Source of the DNA: Candidatus Anoxychlamydiales bacterium
Lineage (GTDB): Bacteria; Chlamydiota; Chlamydiia; Chlamydiales; SM23-39
Direction of reading: 5' to 3'
Length of the DNA stretch: 45,125 bases
NCBI GenBank assembly: GCA_011065125.1
Contig: JAAKFI010000008.1
Coordinates: forward strand, 1 to 45,125
The notes below the pieces were generated by a model. It did not search any database, was not told the origin of the DNA, and saw only the letters and a list, made by a program, of their open reading frames with translations. Shown one piece after another: positions 1-8,475 of the stretch. The translations under genes were made by a program, and so were the position numbers. Position 1 is the first letter of the stretch, and every line of letters begins with the position of its first letter.

Positions 1-127
1 GTAAAATATTTCCTATAATGTTTTAAAGATATTCCATTTATAATACTTATTTTCAAAACCTTTCTTGTAAATAAATAATGATTTTTATAAAATTTAGCTT
101 AAATTTAATATCTTAAGGATAAAAGTT

Positions 128-265
128 ATGAAAGTTAAAGCATCTATAACAGCTGACTCTTCTAAAGGGGACCAGATTGTTAAAAGAAGAGGAAGACTCT
201 ACGTTATTAACAAAAAAAACCCAAGAAGAAAACAAAGACAAAGTGGACCTGCACGTAAAAAATAA
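128..265 (+). CDS. rpmJ: 50S ribosomal protein L36, cysteine-free form
   Basis: This 45-codon gene encodes L36, a small protein of the large ribosomal subunit. It was read directly from the sequence. The ATG at 128 is preceded by an AAGGA ribosome binding site about 8 nt upstream, and TAA lies at 263-265. The usual C-C-C-H zinc ligands of L36 are all absent: the protein has no cysteine. The C-terminal part, [15 protein letters not shown], is the form I recall from Chlamydia, which also ends in QRQ.GPARKK. It is followed 12 nt later by rpsN, the same pair as C. trachomatis CT786-CT787. The AT-rich first 127 bases probably hold its promoter, but I see no convincing -35/-10 pair there. Confidence 0.95.
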   Translation: MKVKASITADSSKGDQIVKRRGRLYVINKKNPRRKQRQSGPARKK

Positions 266-277
266 TTTGAGGAAATA

Positions 278-583
278 ATGGCAAAAAAATCATCAGTAGA
301 AAAACAAAAAAATAAAGAAAGATTAGTATCTTTAAAAAAAGTTAAAAGAGAAGAGCTTAAAAAAATCATTTTAGATATGTCTAAAACCGATGAAGAGAGA
401 ATGAAAGCTGTTTATGATCTTAATAAACTTCCAAGAAACTCTTCTAAAGTAAGACTTAGAAATAGATGTCAAAGAACTGGAAGATGTAGAGGATATTTAA
501 GAAAATTCAAACTTTCTAGATTATGTTTTAGAGAGCTTGCATCTAGCGGTATGATACCAGGTATTTATAAAGCTAGTTGGTAG
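278..583 (+). CDS. rpsN: 30S ribosomal protein S14
   Basis: S14 binds the 3' major domain of 16S rRNA in the head of the small subunit. The 101-residue length is that of the long, zinc-independent bacterial S14. The conserved C-terminal block, with [24 protein letters not shown] and [11 protein letters not shown], is diagnostic. The first 50 residues are lysine-rich and less conserved. It follows rpmJ by 12 nt and is probably cotranscribed with it. Its stop codon overlaps the end of the convergent membrane protein gene by 11 bases, a sign of tight packing. Confidence 0.96.
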   Translation: MAKKSSVEKQKNKERLVSLKKVKREELKKIILDMSKTDEERMKAVYDLNKLPRNSSKVRLRNRCQRTGRCRGYLRKFKLSRLCFRELASSGMIPGIYKASW

Positions 584-983
584 TTTTAAAAATATTTAAT
601 TCATCTATCTTTTTCCATCCGTCTAATGTATCATTCCATACATAAGTGGATGGATTAATTTTTTTATCTAAAATACTATCTTTCAAAACCTTTAAGCTCA
701 TAGGCCCACAGCTTTTATTGTCGCCATCCAAGTAATACCAAAAATTAGTATCTTTTATAGTAGGATCAATTGTTTGATTCTGATCTTTTAAAGGGGAGTT
801 GATAATTTCTTTTTTAATTTCTTTTTTCTCTTTTTTTAAAAATAATATTGTAAATAAGGCAATTATCCCAAAAAATACCCCCATATAAAACCAAAAAAAA
901 GGTTTTTTACCTTTGTTTTTAGCAATGATAGAGCAAGAAAGTCCAAAAGTTATCCAAATAGATAGTAGTTTAAAAGCTAGCAT
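573..983 (-). CDS. Membrane protein with C-terminal GYF_2 (DUF4339-like) domain
   Basis: This is a 136-residue protein of unknown role. Two hydrophobic segments (about residues 1-21 and 28-49) are followed by a lysine-rich stretch. A C-terminal region (about 81-130) has the GYF_2 pattern: FWYYLDGD, then [12 protein letters not shown], then a [11 protein letters not shown] end. GYF_2 domains in bacteria are usually small protein-interaction modules attached to membrane anchors; that is family knowledge, and the partner here is unknown. The gene is convergent with rpsN and overlaps its end by 11 bp. The position is that of C. trachomatis CT788, but I cannot confirm orthology. The fold call is moderately secure and the function is not known. 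Confidence 0.7.
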   Translation of the reverse strand: MLAFKLLSIWITFGLSCSIIAKNKGKKPFFWFYMGVFFGIIALFTILFLKKEKKEIKKEIINSPLKDQNQTIDPTIKDTNFWYYLDGDNKSCGPMSLKVLKDSILDKKINPSTYVWNDTLDGWKKIDELNIFKTTN

Positions 984-1088
984 ATAATTTATTTTTTATT
1001 TTTATAATATATATTTTCTAATAAATGAATAAAAAATTAAAGTATTTTTAAAAAAAATAATTTTTCATGTAGAATGTTCTTTAATTAT

Positions 1089-1097
1089 TAAGGAGGT
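1089..1097 (+). promoter_or_regulatory. Consensus Shine-Dalgarno site of the Asp23-like gene
   Basis: TAAGGAGGT lies 6 nt before the ATG at 1104 and is complementary to the canonical end of 16S rRNA over its full length. Most genes in this window have much weaker sites, so this pair is likely translated strongly. A TAGAAT hexamer at 1070-1075 could be the -10 element, but no good -35 accompanies it. Confidence 0.75.
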
Positions 1098-1103
1098 ATT
1101 ATT

Positions 1104-1568
1104 ATGAATGAAAAATTTAGTCAAATAGATTCAAAAGAATTGCAACTACCAGATACTACTTTTTCAAGAGATATAGAAAGTAAGATATTTCAAGCAATTA
1201 TCTTTCAATGTCTTTTAAAAATTGAGGGTATTTCGCTTCCAGGAAAAAATCTAATAGATTCTATTTTAGGAAGAGATGCGAAAGATAGATATACAGGAAT
1301 ATATGTAGAACAAGACTTAAAAGAACACTCAGTTTCTATTAAAGTAGAAGTAAATATTAAGTATGGTCTATCAATTCCTGAAAAATCAGAAGAGATACAA
1401 TCTAAAATAATAGAAGAAATCTCAAAATTTACAGGGCTGCATGTATCTTGTGTTCATGTTATCTTTAAACACCTGATTTTAAAGTCGATGCTTAAAGAAG
1501 AAGAAAGCGATGAAGAGAGTGATGAAGATACGGTTAAAAGTTTAGAAGAAGAGTATGAAGGATTTTAA
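1104..1568 (+). CDS. Asp23/Gls24 family protein
   Basis: This 154-residue protein resembles the Asp23/Gls24 (DUF322) family, known in Gram-positives as abundant envelope-stress proteins recruited to the membrane by AmaP. Visible family features are the opening strand-helix region ending in KIFQAI, a middle stretch typical of the family (GIYVEQDLKEHSVSIKVEVNIKYGLSIPEKSEEIQSK, positions about 70-105), and the closing VSCVHVIFKHL strand. The C-terminal tail is very acidic, with EEESDEESDED. It is followed with no gap by a two-span membrane protein that looks like its anchor. The family call is inferred from pattern; a role in envelope homeostasis is likely but not shown. Confidence 0.7.
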   Translation: MNEKFSQIDSKELQLPDTTFSRDIESKIFQAIIFQCLLKIEGISLPGKNLIDSILGRDAKDRYTGIYVEQDLKEHSVSIKVEVNIKYGLSIPEKSEEIQSKIIEEISKFTGLHVSCVHVIFKHLILKSMLKEEESDEESDEDTVKSLEEEYEGF

Positions 1569-2072
1569 ATGAAAGCTTCTACTATTGTAGCTTCTGCTTT
1601 AAATCTACTTGTAAGTTTAATGATTTTAAGTTTAGGAATGTTTTTTGTATCAATTCCTTATATTCAAAGCTTACAAGTTTTTTTAGTGGATATACTAGAT
1701 AAAAATAGTTTTATTTTTTTGAAAATCGGTCTTTTTTTTATAGTTGTTTCTGTTTTTTTGATTTTTTCATTTTATTTTATCTATAAAAAGCAATTTATAA
1801 AAATAAATATGAAAAGAAACAAAACTGATATTGATACTAAAATAATTGCAAGTTACATAGAAGAGTATTTGAAAAAAAAATATCAAAATACATATATATC
1901 AACTCATATAAATGTGCTTTTAAATAAAAAGTTAGAAATTATAGCTAATTTTAGTGCTGTTAAAGATCAAAATAATGAATCTCTTCTTGAAATTGAGGAA
2001 AATATAGGTAAAATTTTATTTGATCAATTGAATTATGAGAAAGAATTTGTATTTACTTTGAATACAAATTAA
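1569..2072 (+). CDS. AmaP-like membrane anchor protein
   Basis: The protein has 167 residues. Two transmembrane segments (about residues 8-30 and 49-72) precede a soluble domain of about 95 residues rich in lysine and isoleucine. This layout matches AmaP (alkaline shock response membrane anchor), where a two-helix hairpin is followed by a small Asp23-like domain. Its ATG begins directly after the stop of the Asp23-like gene, so the two are almost certainly cotranscribed and translationally coupled. The likely job, by analogy, is to tether the Asp23-like protein at the inner membrane. The stop at 2072 faces the end of uvrC only 9 bp away. No recognisable terminator separates them. Confidence 0.65.
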   Translation: MKASTIVASALNLLVSLMILSLGMFFVSIPYIQSLQVFLVDILDKNSFIFLKIGLFFIVVSVFLIFSFYFIYKKQFIKINMKRNKTDIDTKIIASYIEEYLKKKYQNTYISTHINVLLNKKLEIIANFSAVKDQNNESLLEIEENIGKILFDQLNYEKEFVFTLNTN

Positions 2073-2081
2073 AAATTTTAA

Positions 2082-3896
2082 TTATTTTTTTAATTTTAAT
2101 AGATTTGAAATATCTTTTTTATTTAAAAAATCTAATTTTTTTAATTCTTCTTTTTTTGCTTTTTTTAGATTTTCAACGCTTTTAAAATGCTTTAAAAGTT
2201 TTTGTTTTTTTATTTTGCCAATTCCTTTGATTTCATCTAAAGATGTTTTAAAAGTTGATTTTCTTCTTCTTTTTCTATGAAAAGATATAGCGCTAATATG
2301 AGCGTTATCTCTTATTTTTTGAAGTAAAAATAACAAAGGGGATGTGAAATCTAATTCAATAGGATCTTTTTTATCTTTGATAAATACTTTTTCTTTTGTA
2401 AGAGATTTTGTATGTTTTGCCATCTCTTTAGAAATGGAAATTACATCAATAGATATGATGTTTAGCTCATTTAGTACATTAATTGCGCAATTTAACTGAG
2501 CTTTCCCTCCATCTAAAACTAAAAGATTTGGGAACTCTTTTTCTTTTAGCTTTGAAAAGTGTCTATAAAGAGTCTCTTTCATATTTGGAACATCTCCTAA
2601 ATCAGGAGATTTTATTTTAAATAGTTTTGTTTGCTTTTTATCTTTTTCGCCATCGATATATGTGATCATTGCAGCTACTGCATTAGTTCCTGAAATATTT
2701 GATGTGTCAAAACATATAATTTTATGTGGGAAATTTTTTAAATTTAAAATTTCTTGCAATTCAAGAAGTTGTTTTTCTTTTAAAGATTTTAGATCTTTTT
2801 CTCTAAAAAATAAGTTTTTAGCATTTTTATTAGAAAGATCAATTAAATCTTTTTTCTTTCCTTTTATTGGGTGTATTATATTTAGCTTTTCATTTGAAAG
2901 TTCATAAAAAGCATCCTTTAAATTGTGAGTATTTTTTAATTCAATAGGAACTAAAATTTCTTTTGGGAAATCTTTTTTTGAAATGTAATTTTGTAAAATG
3001 AAATTTTCAATAATTGTAGAATCGCTAGATGCTATATTACTAAAAGAAAAATGATTAGAATTCATTAATTTACCTTCAATAAAAATAAGCTCTACTATCA
3101 TTACAAAACTACCCTTTCTATATAGACCAATAACATCAATATTTTTATTGATTGCTATATCAACAAATTGTTTTTCTAATACTTGTTTTATATCCTCTAT
3201 TAATTTGAAGTATTCATTTGCTTTTTCATACTCTAAATTTTTCGATGCTTCTTTCATTTTATTTGATAAATTTTTTAAAATGGTTTTATCTTTTCCTTTT
3301 AAAAAATTGATCACGCTATCTACAAATACATCATATTCTTTTTTTGTGCAGAGATCAAGGCAAGGAGCTATGCATTTTTTTATGTCATATAAAATACATG
3401 GCCTTGTTCTGTTTTTAAGTTCAGTGTTAGAGCATTGTCTTAAAGGAAAAAGCTTTAATAAAAGCTCTTTAATAGATCTTGCTGCTTTGGTATTTGTATA
3501 AGGACCGAAATATAAGTTTTTATCTTTTGGGTTTTTTTTAAGACGGATTAGTTTTAATGATGGCCATTTATGAGCTTTATTTAACATTATGCTAATATAT
3601 GTTTTATCATCTTTGAGCATAATGTTATATTTTGGCATATACTTTTTTATTAAAGTATTTTCTAAAATTAAAGCTTCTTTATTGTTAGATACAATAATTG
3701 TTTCGATATCATTTACTTGATCTATTAAAAAACTAATTTGAGCTCTAGTATCTGTTTTTGTAATGAAATATTGTTTTAATCTATTTCTTAGATTTATTGC
3801 TTTTCCAACATATAGAACATTTTTGTTTATATCTTTCATGATATAAACGCCGCATTTCGTAGAGTGTTTTTTTATTTTTTCTAGATCAAATATCAT
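2082..3896 (-). CDS. uvrC: Excinuclease ABC subunit C
   Basis: UvrC makes both incisions in nucleotide excision repair after UvrAB loading. The 604-residue length is normal for the family. In order: an N-terminal GIY-YIG nuclease (GVYIMKD and LYVGKAINLRNRLKQYF, about residues 16-45), a cysteine-rich segment around CILYDIKKCIAPC (about 165-180), a UVR motif (about 205-240) that contacts UvrB, an RNase H-like nuclease with FDTSNISG and LVLDGGKAQL carrying acidic residues and HISAISFHRKRRRK, and C-terminal helix-hairpin-helix DNA-binding motifs with IKGIGKIKKQKLL. Its ATG overlaps the mutS stop by 4 bp (ATGA), so it is translationally coupled to mutS, as expected from the adjacent uvrC and mutS genes of Chlamydia (CT791, CT792). 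Confidence 0.97.
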   Translation of the reverse strand: MIFDLEKIKKHSTKCGVYIMKDINKNVLYVGKAINLRNRLKQYFITKTDTRAQISFLIDQVNDIETIIVSNNKEALILENTLIKKYMPKYNIMLKDDKTYISIMLNKAHKWPSLKLIRLKKNPKDKNLYFGPYTNTKAARSIKELLLKLFPLRQCSNTELKNRTRPCILYDIKKCIAPCLDLCTKKEYDVFVDSVINFLKGKDKTILKNLSNKMKEASKNLEYEKANEYFKLIEDIKQVLEKQFVDIAINKNIDVIGLYRKGSFVMIVELIFIEGKLMNSNHFSFSNIASSDSTIIENFILQNYISKKDFPKEILVPIELKNTHNLKDAFYELSNEKLNIIHPIKGKKKDLIDLSNKNAKNLFFREKDLKSLKEKQLLELQEILNLKNFPHKIICFDTSNISGTNAVAAMITYIDGEKDKKQTKLFKIKSPDLGDVPNMKETLYRHFSKLKEKEFPNLLVLDGGKAQLNCAINVLNELNIISIDVISISKEMAKHTKSLTKEKVFIKDKKDPIELDFTSPLLFLLQKIRDNAHISAISFHRKRRRKSTFKTSLDEIKGIGKIKKQKLLKHFKSVENLKKAKKEELKKLDFLNKKDISNLLKLKK

Positions 3897-6469
3897 TTTT
3901 TAATATTTTCTTTTATTGAAAGTAGTTTTTTTAAAGCTTCAATCGGAGTTATATTGTTTATATCAATTTTTTTTATATCATCAATTACTTTTTTATTGTG
4001 ATCTTCTTTCTCTTCAAATAATGAAAACTGAAAGTTTGATGTTATTTTATTTGGTTTATTTTCTTTTTTTCTTTCTAATTCTAGTAATATTTCATTTGCT
4101 CTTTTGATAACAGAGTTTGGAAGACCTGCTAATTTTGCTACGTGGATTCCATAGGATTTACTAGTAGATCCTTTTACTATTTTTCTTAAAAAAACTATTT
4201 TAGAGTCTATTTCTTTCACTGCTACATTATAATTAATAGCGCTTTTATATTTTTTTTCTAAATCTATTAACTCTGAAAAATGTGTAGCAAATAGTGTTTT
4301 TGCTTTTTTATTTTTATTGTTAAGTAAATATTCACATACGCTATACGCTATAGATATACCATCATAAGTAGAGGTCCCTCTGCCTATTTCATCTAGGATA
4401 ATTAATGATTTATGAGTAGCGTTATTTAAGATGTTTGCGCTTTCCATCATCTCTACCATAAAAGTAGATTGTCCTCTAGATAGATCATCAGACGCTCCTA
4501 TTCTTGAAAATATCCTATCTACTAAACCTATATCTGCTTTTTTTGCAGGAACAAATGATCCTATTTGCGCCATTATTACAATTAATGCTACTTGTCTAAT
4601 ATATGTGGATTTACCAGCCATGTTAGGACCAGTAATTATAAATAAAGAAGAGGTTGTATTATTCAAATGAGTATCATTTGCAATAAAAGAAGAGTGAGTG
4701 ATATTTTTTTCAATAATGGGATGCCTACCATCTATAATATCAATTTCATCTGAAGCATTGATATTAGGCTTAATGTAGTTATATGCATGAGCGCACTTTG
4801 CAAAAGAGTATAAAATATCAATTTTAGCAATAGATTTAGCAATATTTGTTATATCAGCTGAATATTTCAATATATCATTTCTTAAAGTTTCATATAATTT
4901 GGTTTCGATTAATTTTATTTTTGAATCGCTAGAGAGTACTTTTTGTTCGAATACTTTTAACTCTTCAGTTATAAATCTTTCTTGATTTACCAAAGTTTGT
5001 TTTCTAATAAAAGTATCGGGTACTTTATCAGCTTGTCCTCTGCTTACAGTAATAAAATATCCAAAAACTTTATTGAAACCTACTTTTAAAGATTTGATGC
5101 CATATTTTTCTTTTAAACTATTTTGATAATTTGTTAGCCAAGTAAGTGAATCTTTTGAAATAGATCTGATCTCATCTAAATTTTGATCAAAACCATCTTT
5201 AAATATCCCTCCATCACTGATCCTCAAAGGCGGATCATCAACTATTGCTGTTTCTAAAAGTTTTAGCAAGGGGGTTATATCTTGCATGTTAATTAAACTA
5301 TCAACTATTAGTTTGCTTTTAAAACCTTTTAAAAGTTTTTTGATTTTTGGAGTGAACGATAGAGAAAATTTTAAAACTCCAAGATCTTTAGGAGTGGCAT
5401 AGCCACTTGTAATTCTCATAATTATTCTATTTAGATCTCTTATCTTATCTAAATTTAAATGCACATCATAAAAAAGATGTTTGTTATCTAATATTTCTTG
5501 AATCGCATTTTGTCTATCTAAAATTTTATTAATATCTAAAAGTGGAAATTTTAACCACTGTTTAAGAAGTCTACCTCCCATAGCAGTTGCTGTTTTATCT
5601 AGTAATGATAATAAAGTAGATGTTTGATTGTTTACATTAGACTCCACAATCTCTAAGTTTCTCATGCAACTATAGTCTAAAATCATATAGGAAGATAAAT
5701 TTTGAGGTTTTACACTTTTTATATGATTCAAATTAAGTTGAAGGTCTTCAAGTAAATAAGATATCAATGCACCAGCTGATGAAATAGAAGTAAGCATTCC
5801 TTTTAAACCAAAGGAATCTAATGAAGATATTTTAAAATGAGAAATTAAGCTATCATAGGCTATTTGATAATCAAAATAAAAATCTTCTTTAACATTTAAA
5901 ACAAATGTTAAAGTATTTTTTAAACTTTCAATTAGCTGTTCATTATTTTTTAAAAATTTTTGGGAAATTAAAATTTCAAGAGGTTTTATTTTATATATTT
6001 CATCAAGTAGATCTTTTTCATTTTCTATTTCAAAAACATTAAATTCAGATGTTGTAATATCTATTATTGCAAAGCCATAAGTATTATTAATTTGATTAAT
6101 AGACAGAAAAAAATTATTACTCTTTTCTTTAATTAAAGATGAGTTGATAACAGTTGCAGGAGACAAAATTCTAACAACGCCTCTTTTAACTATGCCTTTA
6201 ACATCTTTTGGGTTTTCTAATTGCTCTGCTATAGCTACTTTATTACCTTTGGCAATAAGCCTATCTATGTAATTGTCAACTGCATGGAAAGGAACTCCAC
6301 ACATAGGAACTTCAGCTCTTTTTGTTAAAGTTAAATTCAAAGCTTTGGAAATAATTATAGCATCATCATAAAAAGCCTCATAAAAATCACCTAGCCTAAA
6401 AAATAAAAGTGCGCCTTTAGATTGTTCTTTGCATTCTTTGTACTGTTTCATCATCGGTGTTAAATTCAT
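3893..6469 (-). CDS. mutS: DNA mismatch repair protein MutS
   Basis: MutS recognises base mismatches and small loops and uses ATP to recruit downstream repair factors. The 858 residues cover all expected domains. The mismatch-reading Phe-X-Glu is present at F29-Y-E31 in GDFYEAFYDDA. The connector, lever and clamp regions follow. The ATPase has Walker A GPNMAGKSTYIRQ (about residue 610), Walker B LIILDEIGRGTSTYDG and the downstream LFATHFSEL. A short C-terminal tail holds the helix-turn-helix dimer region. The upstream AAAGGAAA supports the ATG at 6469. It forms an operon with uvrC and is divergent from dnaG across 89 bp. No key residue is missing. Confidence 0.98.
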   Translation of the reverse strand: MNLTPMMKQYKECKEQSKGALLFFRLGDFYEAFYDDAIIISKALNLTLTKRAEVPMCGVPFHAVDNYIDRLIAKGNKVAIAEQLENPKDVKGIVKRGVVRILSPATVINSSLIKEKSNNFFLSINQINNTYGFAIIDITTSEFNVFEIENEKDLLDEIYKIKPLEILISQKFLKNNEQLIESLKNTLTFVLNVKEDFYFDYQIAYDSLISHFKISSLDSFGLKGMLTSISSAGALISYLLEDLQLNLNHIKSVKPQNLSSYMILDYSCMRNLEIVESNVNNQTSTLLSLLDKTATAMGGRLLKQWLKFPLLDINKILDRQNAIQEILDNKHLFYDVHLNLDKIRDLNRIIMRITSGYATPKDLGVLKFSLSFTPKIKKLLKGFKSKLIVDSLINMQDITPLLKLLETAIVDDPPLRISDGGIFKDGFDQNLDEIRSISKDSLTWLTNYQNSLKEKYGIKSLKVGFNKVFGYFITVSRGQADKVPDTFIRKQTLVNQERFITEELKVFEQKVLSSDSKIKLIETKLYETLRNDILKYSADITNIAKSIAKIDILYSFAKCAHAYNYIKPNINASDEIDIIDGRHPIIEKNITHSSFIANDTHLNNTTSSLFIITGPNMAGKSTYIRQVALIVIMAQIGSFVPAKKADIGLVDRIFSRIGASDDLSRGQSTFMVEMMESANILNNATHKSLIILDEIGRGTSTYDGISIAYSVCEYLLNNKNKKAKTLFATHFSELIDLEKKYKSAINYNVAVKEIDSKIVFLRKIVKGSTSKSYGIHVAKLAGLPNSVIKRANEILLELERKKENKPNKITSNFQFSLFEEKEDHNKKVIDDIKKIDINNITPIEALKKLLSIKENIKK

Positions 6470-6539
6470 TTTAAAATTTTCCTTTTTTTTCCTATTTTAT
6501 ATCCTTTTAAAAAAAAGAGCTATTTTTCTTTTAATCAAA

Positions 6540-6556
6540 ATTTGATATTATCAAAT
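6540..6556. promoter_or_regulatory. Palindrome at the dnaG start, with possible -10
   Basis: ATTTGATA-T-TATCAAAT is a perfect 8-bp inverted repeat around one base, ending two bases before the dnaG ATG (6559). It contains TATTAT (6546-6551), which would serve as a -10 and place transcription start at about 6558, leaving almost no leader. No Shine-Dalgarno site precedes the ATG. It may be an operator or just an AT-rich coincidence. Confidence 0.35.
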
Positions 6557-6558
6557 AT

Positions 6559-8340
6559 ATGCCAAGTTTTACAAAAGAAAGTCTTGAGACTTTAAGAAAT
6601 AAAATAGATTTAGTAGAGGTTTTAGAGCCTTATGTACGATTCACCAAAAGTGGAGCGTCATATAAGGGGCTGTGTCCTTTTCATGAAGAAAAAACACCTT
6701 CTTTTATAGTTCAAAGAGGGGATATGCATTATCACTGTTTTGGATGTTCTGCGCATGGTGATGCTATTACTTTTTTAATGAACTATCAAAAACTATCTTT
6801 TCAAGAAGCTGTTGAATTTCTAGCCAATAAATTTCAAGTGAAATTGGAAACTTCAAATGCAAATTTTGAAAACGATAATTTTTCAAAAAAGATTTTATTA
6901 AATGCATTAGATGAAGCTACAAATTTCTATAATTTTATTTTATTAAATACTAAAGAGGGTAAAAGTGCTTTAAAATACTTATACTCTAGAGGAATTGATT
7001 TAGATTTTATAAAAACTTTTCAAATTGGCTATTCTTTAAAAGATTCTATAGTTTTTCAAAAATACATGTATGAAAAAAGAATAAAAAAAGAGACTTTAGA
7101 AAAAACAGGGTTAATTAGAATTTTAACATCAAAAACTGTAGATTTTTTCTCTGATAGAATTATGTTCCCAATTAGAGATGCTTTAGGATCCACCATTGGT
7201 TTTAGCGCTAGATCTTTTAAAGAAAATACCTTTGGTGGAAAATATATAAATACATCAGAGACTTTTTTATTTAAAAAATCAAAAGTTTTATTTGGATTAA
7301 ACTATTCAAGAAAAAGAATTGCAAAAGAAAAAAAAGCAATAATAGTTGAAGGGCAAATAGATGCACTTAGACTTATTCATTTAGGCTATAATATAACAAT
7401 TGCATCTCAAGGAACCTCTTTTACAAAGGATCATGTAGAGCAGTTAGTTAATTTAGGTGTAAAAGAAGTGTTTTTAGCATTTGATGGTGATAGAGCAGGA
7501 ATAGAAGCTGCTATAAAAACAGGGGATCTTTTTCAGAAAAATGCTATAGAGGTTTATGTAGTAGAACTTCCAGCTAATAAAGACCCTGATACTTTCATTA
7601 TAGAAAAAGGAAAAGATGAATTTGAAAAATATTTAAAACAGGCAAATGATTACTTATCTTTTTTAGTAAAAACTCTTTCAAAAAAATATAATCTTCAATC
7701 ACCATCTCAAAAAAATGAACTAATCCAAAAAATAGTATCTCAAATAAAAAATTGGGATCATCCACTTATGATCCATGAATCACTTAGAAAACTTGCAAAT
7801 TTAACGAAAACGCCAGAAGAGATACTTGGAATTAATGTAAAAGAAGAACCTAACATATACATTAAAAAACAAGGTAGTATTTCAAATATAGATGTAAATT
7901 TTGATCTTGTTTTAGAAACAGATCTTTTAAGAATTTTATTTTTAGAATCTTTTTCAAATCCAAAACTTAAAGAAATAGCAAAGTTAAATTTAAAAGAAGA
8001 ATACTTTAAAATTACAGTTGCTAAAAATCTTTATTTGAAATTTTTAGAACTTAAAGAAAATGAAAAAATAAATAACTTGCTATCTTTAGCCATTAACTTA
8101 GATGATGCGGAAGAAAGGCTTTTTCTATCAGAAATGTTACACAAAAAAATTAATAAAGAAATAATTGAAGAGACTTTTATTAATACCCTTCAGAAAATAT
8201 TAGATAGATATTGGATGGAAAAAAGAGAAGAGATAAAAATCAAAATTCAATCAGGAAGACTTGATGATGATGCAGTTACAGATTTAGCTAAAGAATTTGA
8301 TAAGATAAAAAATACAAGGCCAAAAGTTAATCTTTTATAG
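6559..8340 (+). CDS. dnaG: DNA primase
   Basis: DnaG synthesises RNA primers at the replication fork. The 593-residue protein has the normal three-part layout. The N-terminal CHC2 zinc finger has C39, H42, C60 and C63 (CPFH ... CFGC). The catalytic TOPRIM core shows KKAIIVEGQIDALRLI and FLAFDGDRAG, which supply the acidic metal ligands. A divergent helical C-terminal region should bind the replicative helicase. The start fits the family (MPSFTKESLETLRNKIDLVEV), but no ribosome binding site is visible, and translation may be leaderless or depend on A/T-rich leader sequence. It is divergent from mutS, and a 135-bp gap with a strong promoter separates it from the next gene. Confidence 0.97.
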   Translation: MPSFTKESLETLRNKIDLVEVLEPYVRFTKSGASYKGLCPFHEEKTPSFIVQRGDMHYHCFGCSAHGDAITFLMNYQKLSFQEAVEFLANKFQVKLETSNANFENDNFSKKILLNALDEATNFYNFILLNTKEGKSALKYLYSRGIDLDFIKTFQIGYSLKDSIVFQKYMYEKRIKKETLEKTGLIRILTSKTVDFFSDRIMFPIRDALGSTIGFSARSFKENTFGGKYINTSETFLFKKSKVLFGLNYSRKRIAKEKKAIIVEGQIDALRLIHLGYNITIASQGTSFTKDHVEQLVNLGVKEVFLAFDGDRAGIEAAIKTGDLFQKNAIEVYVVELPANKDPDTFIIEKGKDEFEKYLKQANDYLSFLVKTLSKKYNLQSPSQKNELIQKIVSQIKNWDHPLMIHESLRKLANLTKTPEEILGINVKEEPNIYIKKQGSISNIDVNFDLVLETDLLRILFLESFSNPKLKEIAKLNLKEEYFKITVAKNLYLKFLELKENEKINNLLSLAINLDDAEERLFLSEMLHKKINKEIIEETFINTLQKILDRYWMEKREEIKIKIQSGRLDDDAVTDLAKEFDKIKNTRPKVNLL

Positions 8341-8422
8341 TTAAATTTTGAAAATCAAGCTCTTTTTCACCATAAGTCTCTTCCAGTTAGCGAGTTAATA
8401 AATAAGGCAATAAAAAATTTTC

Positions 8423-8452
8423 TTGACAAAATCTTAATAAACATGCTATAAT
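8423..8452 (+). promoter_or_regulatory. Near-consensus housekeeping-sigma promoter
   Basis: TTGACA (8423-8428) and TATAAT (8447-8452) are both perfect hexamers, separated by 18 bp. Start would be at about 8459, giving a leader of about 17 nt with AAGGAAGG before the ATG at 8476. It is the best promoter in the window on sequence and implies strong expression of the membrane protein that follows. Confidence 0.8.
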
Positions 8453-8475
8453 TCTTCTTAACAAGGAAGGAAAAT

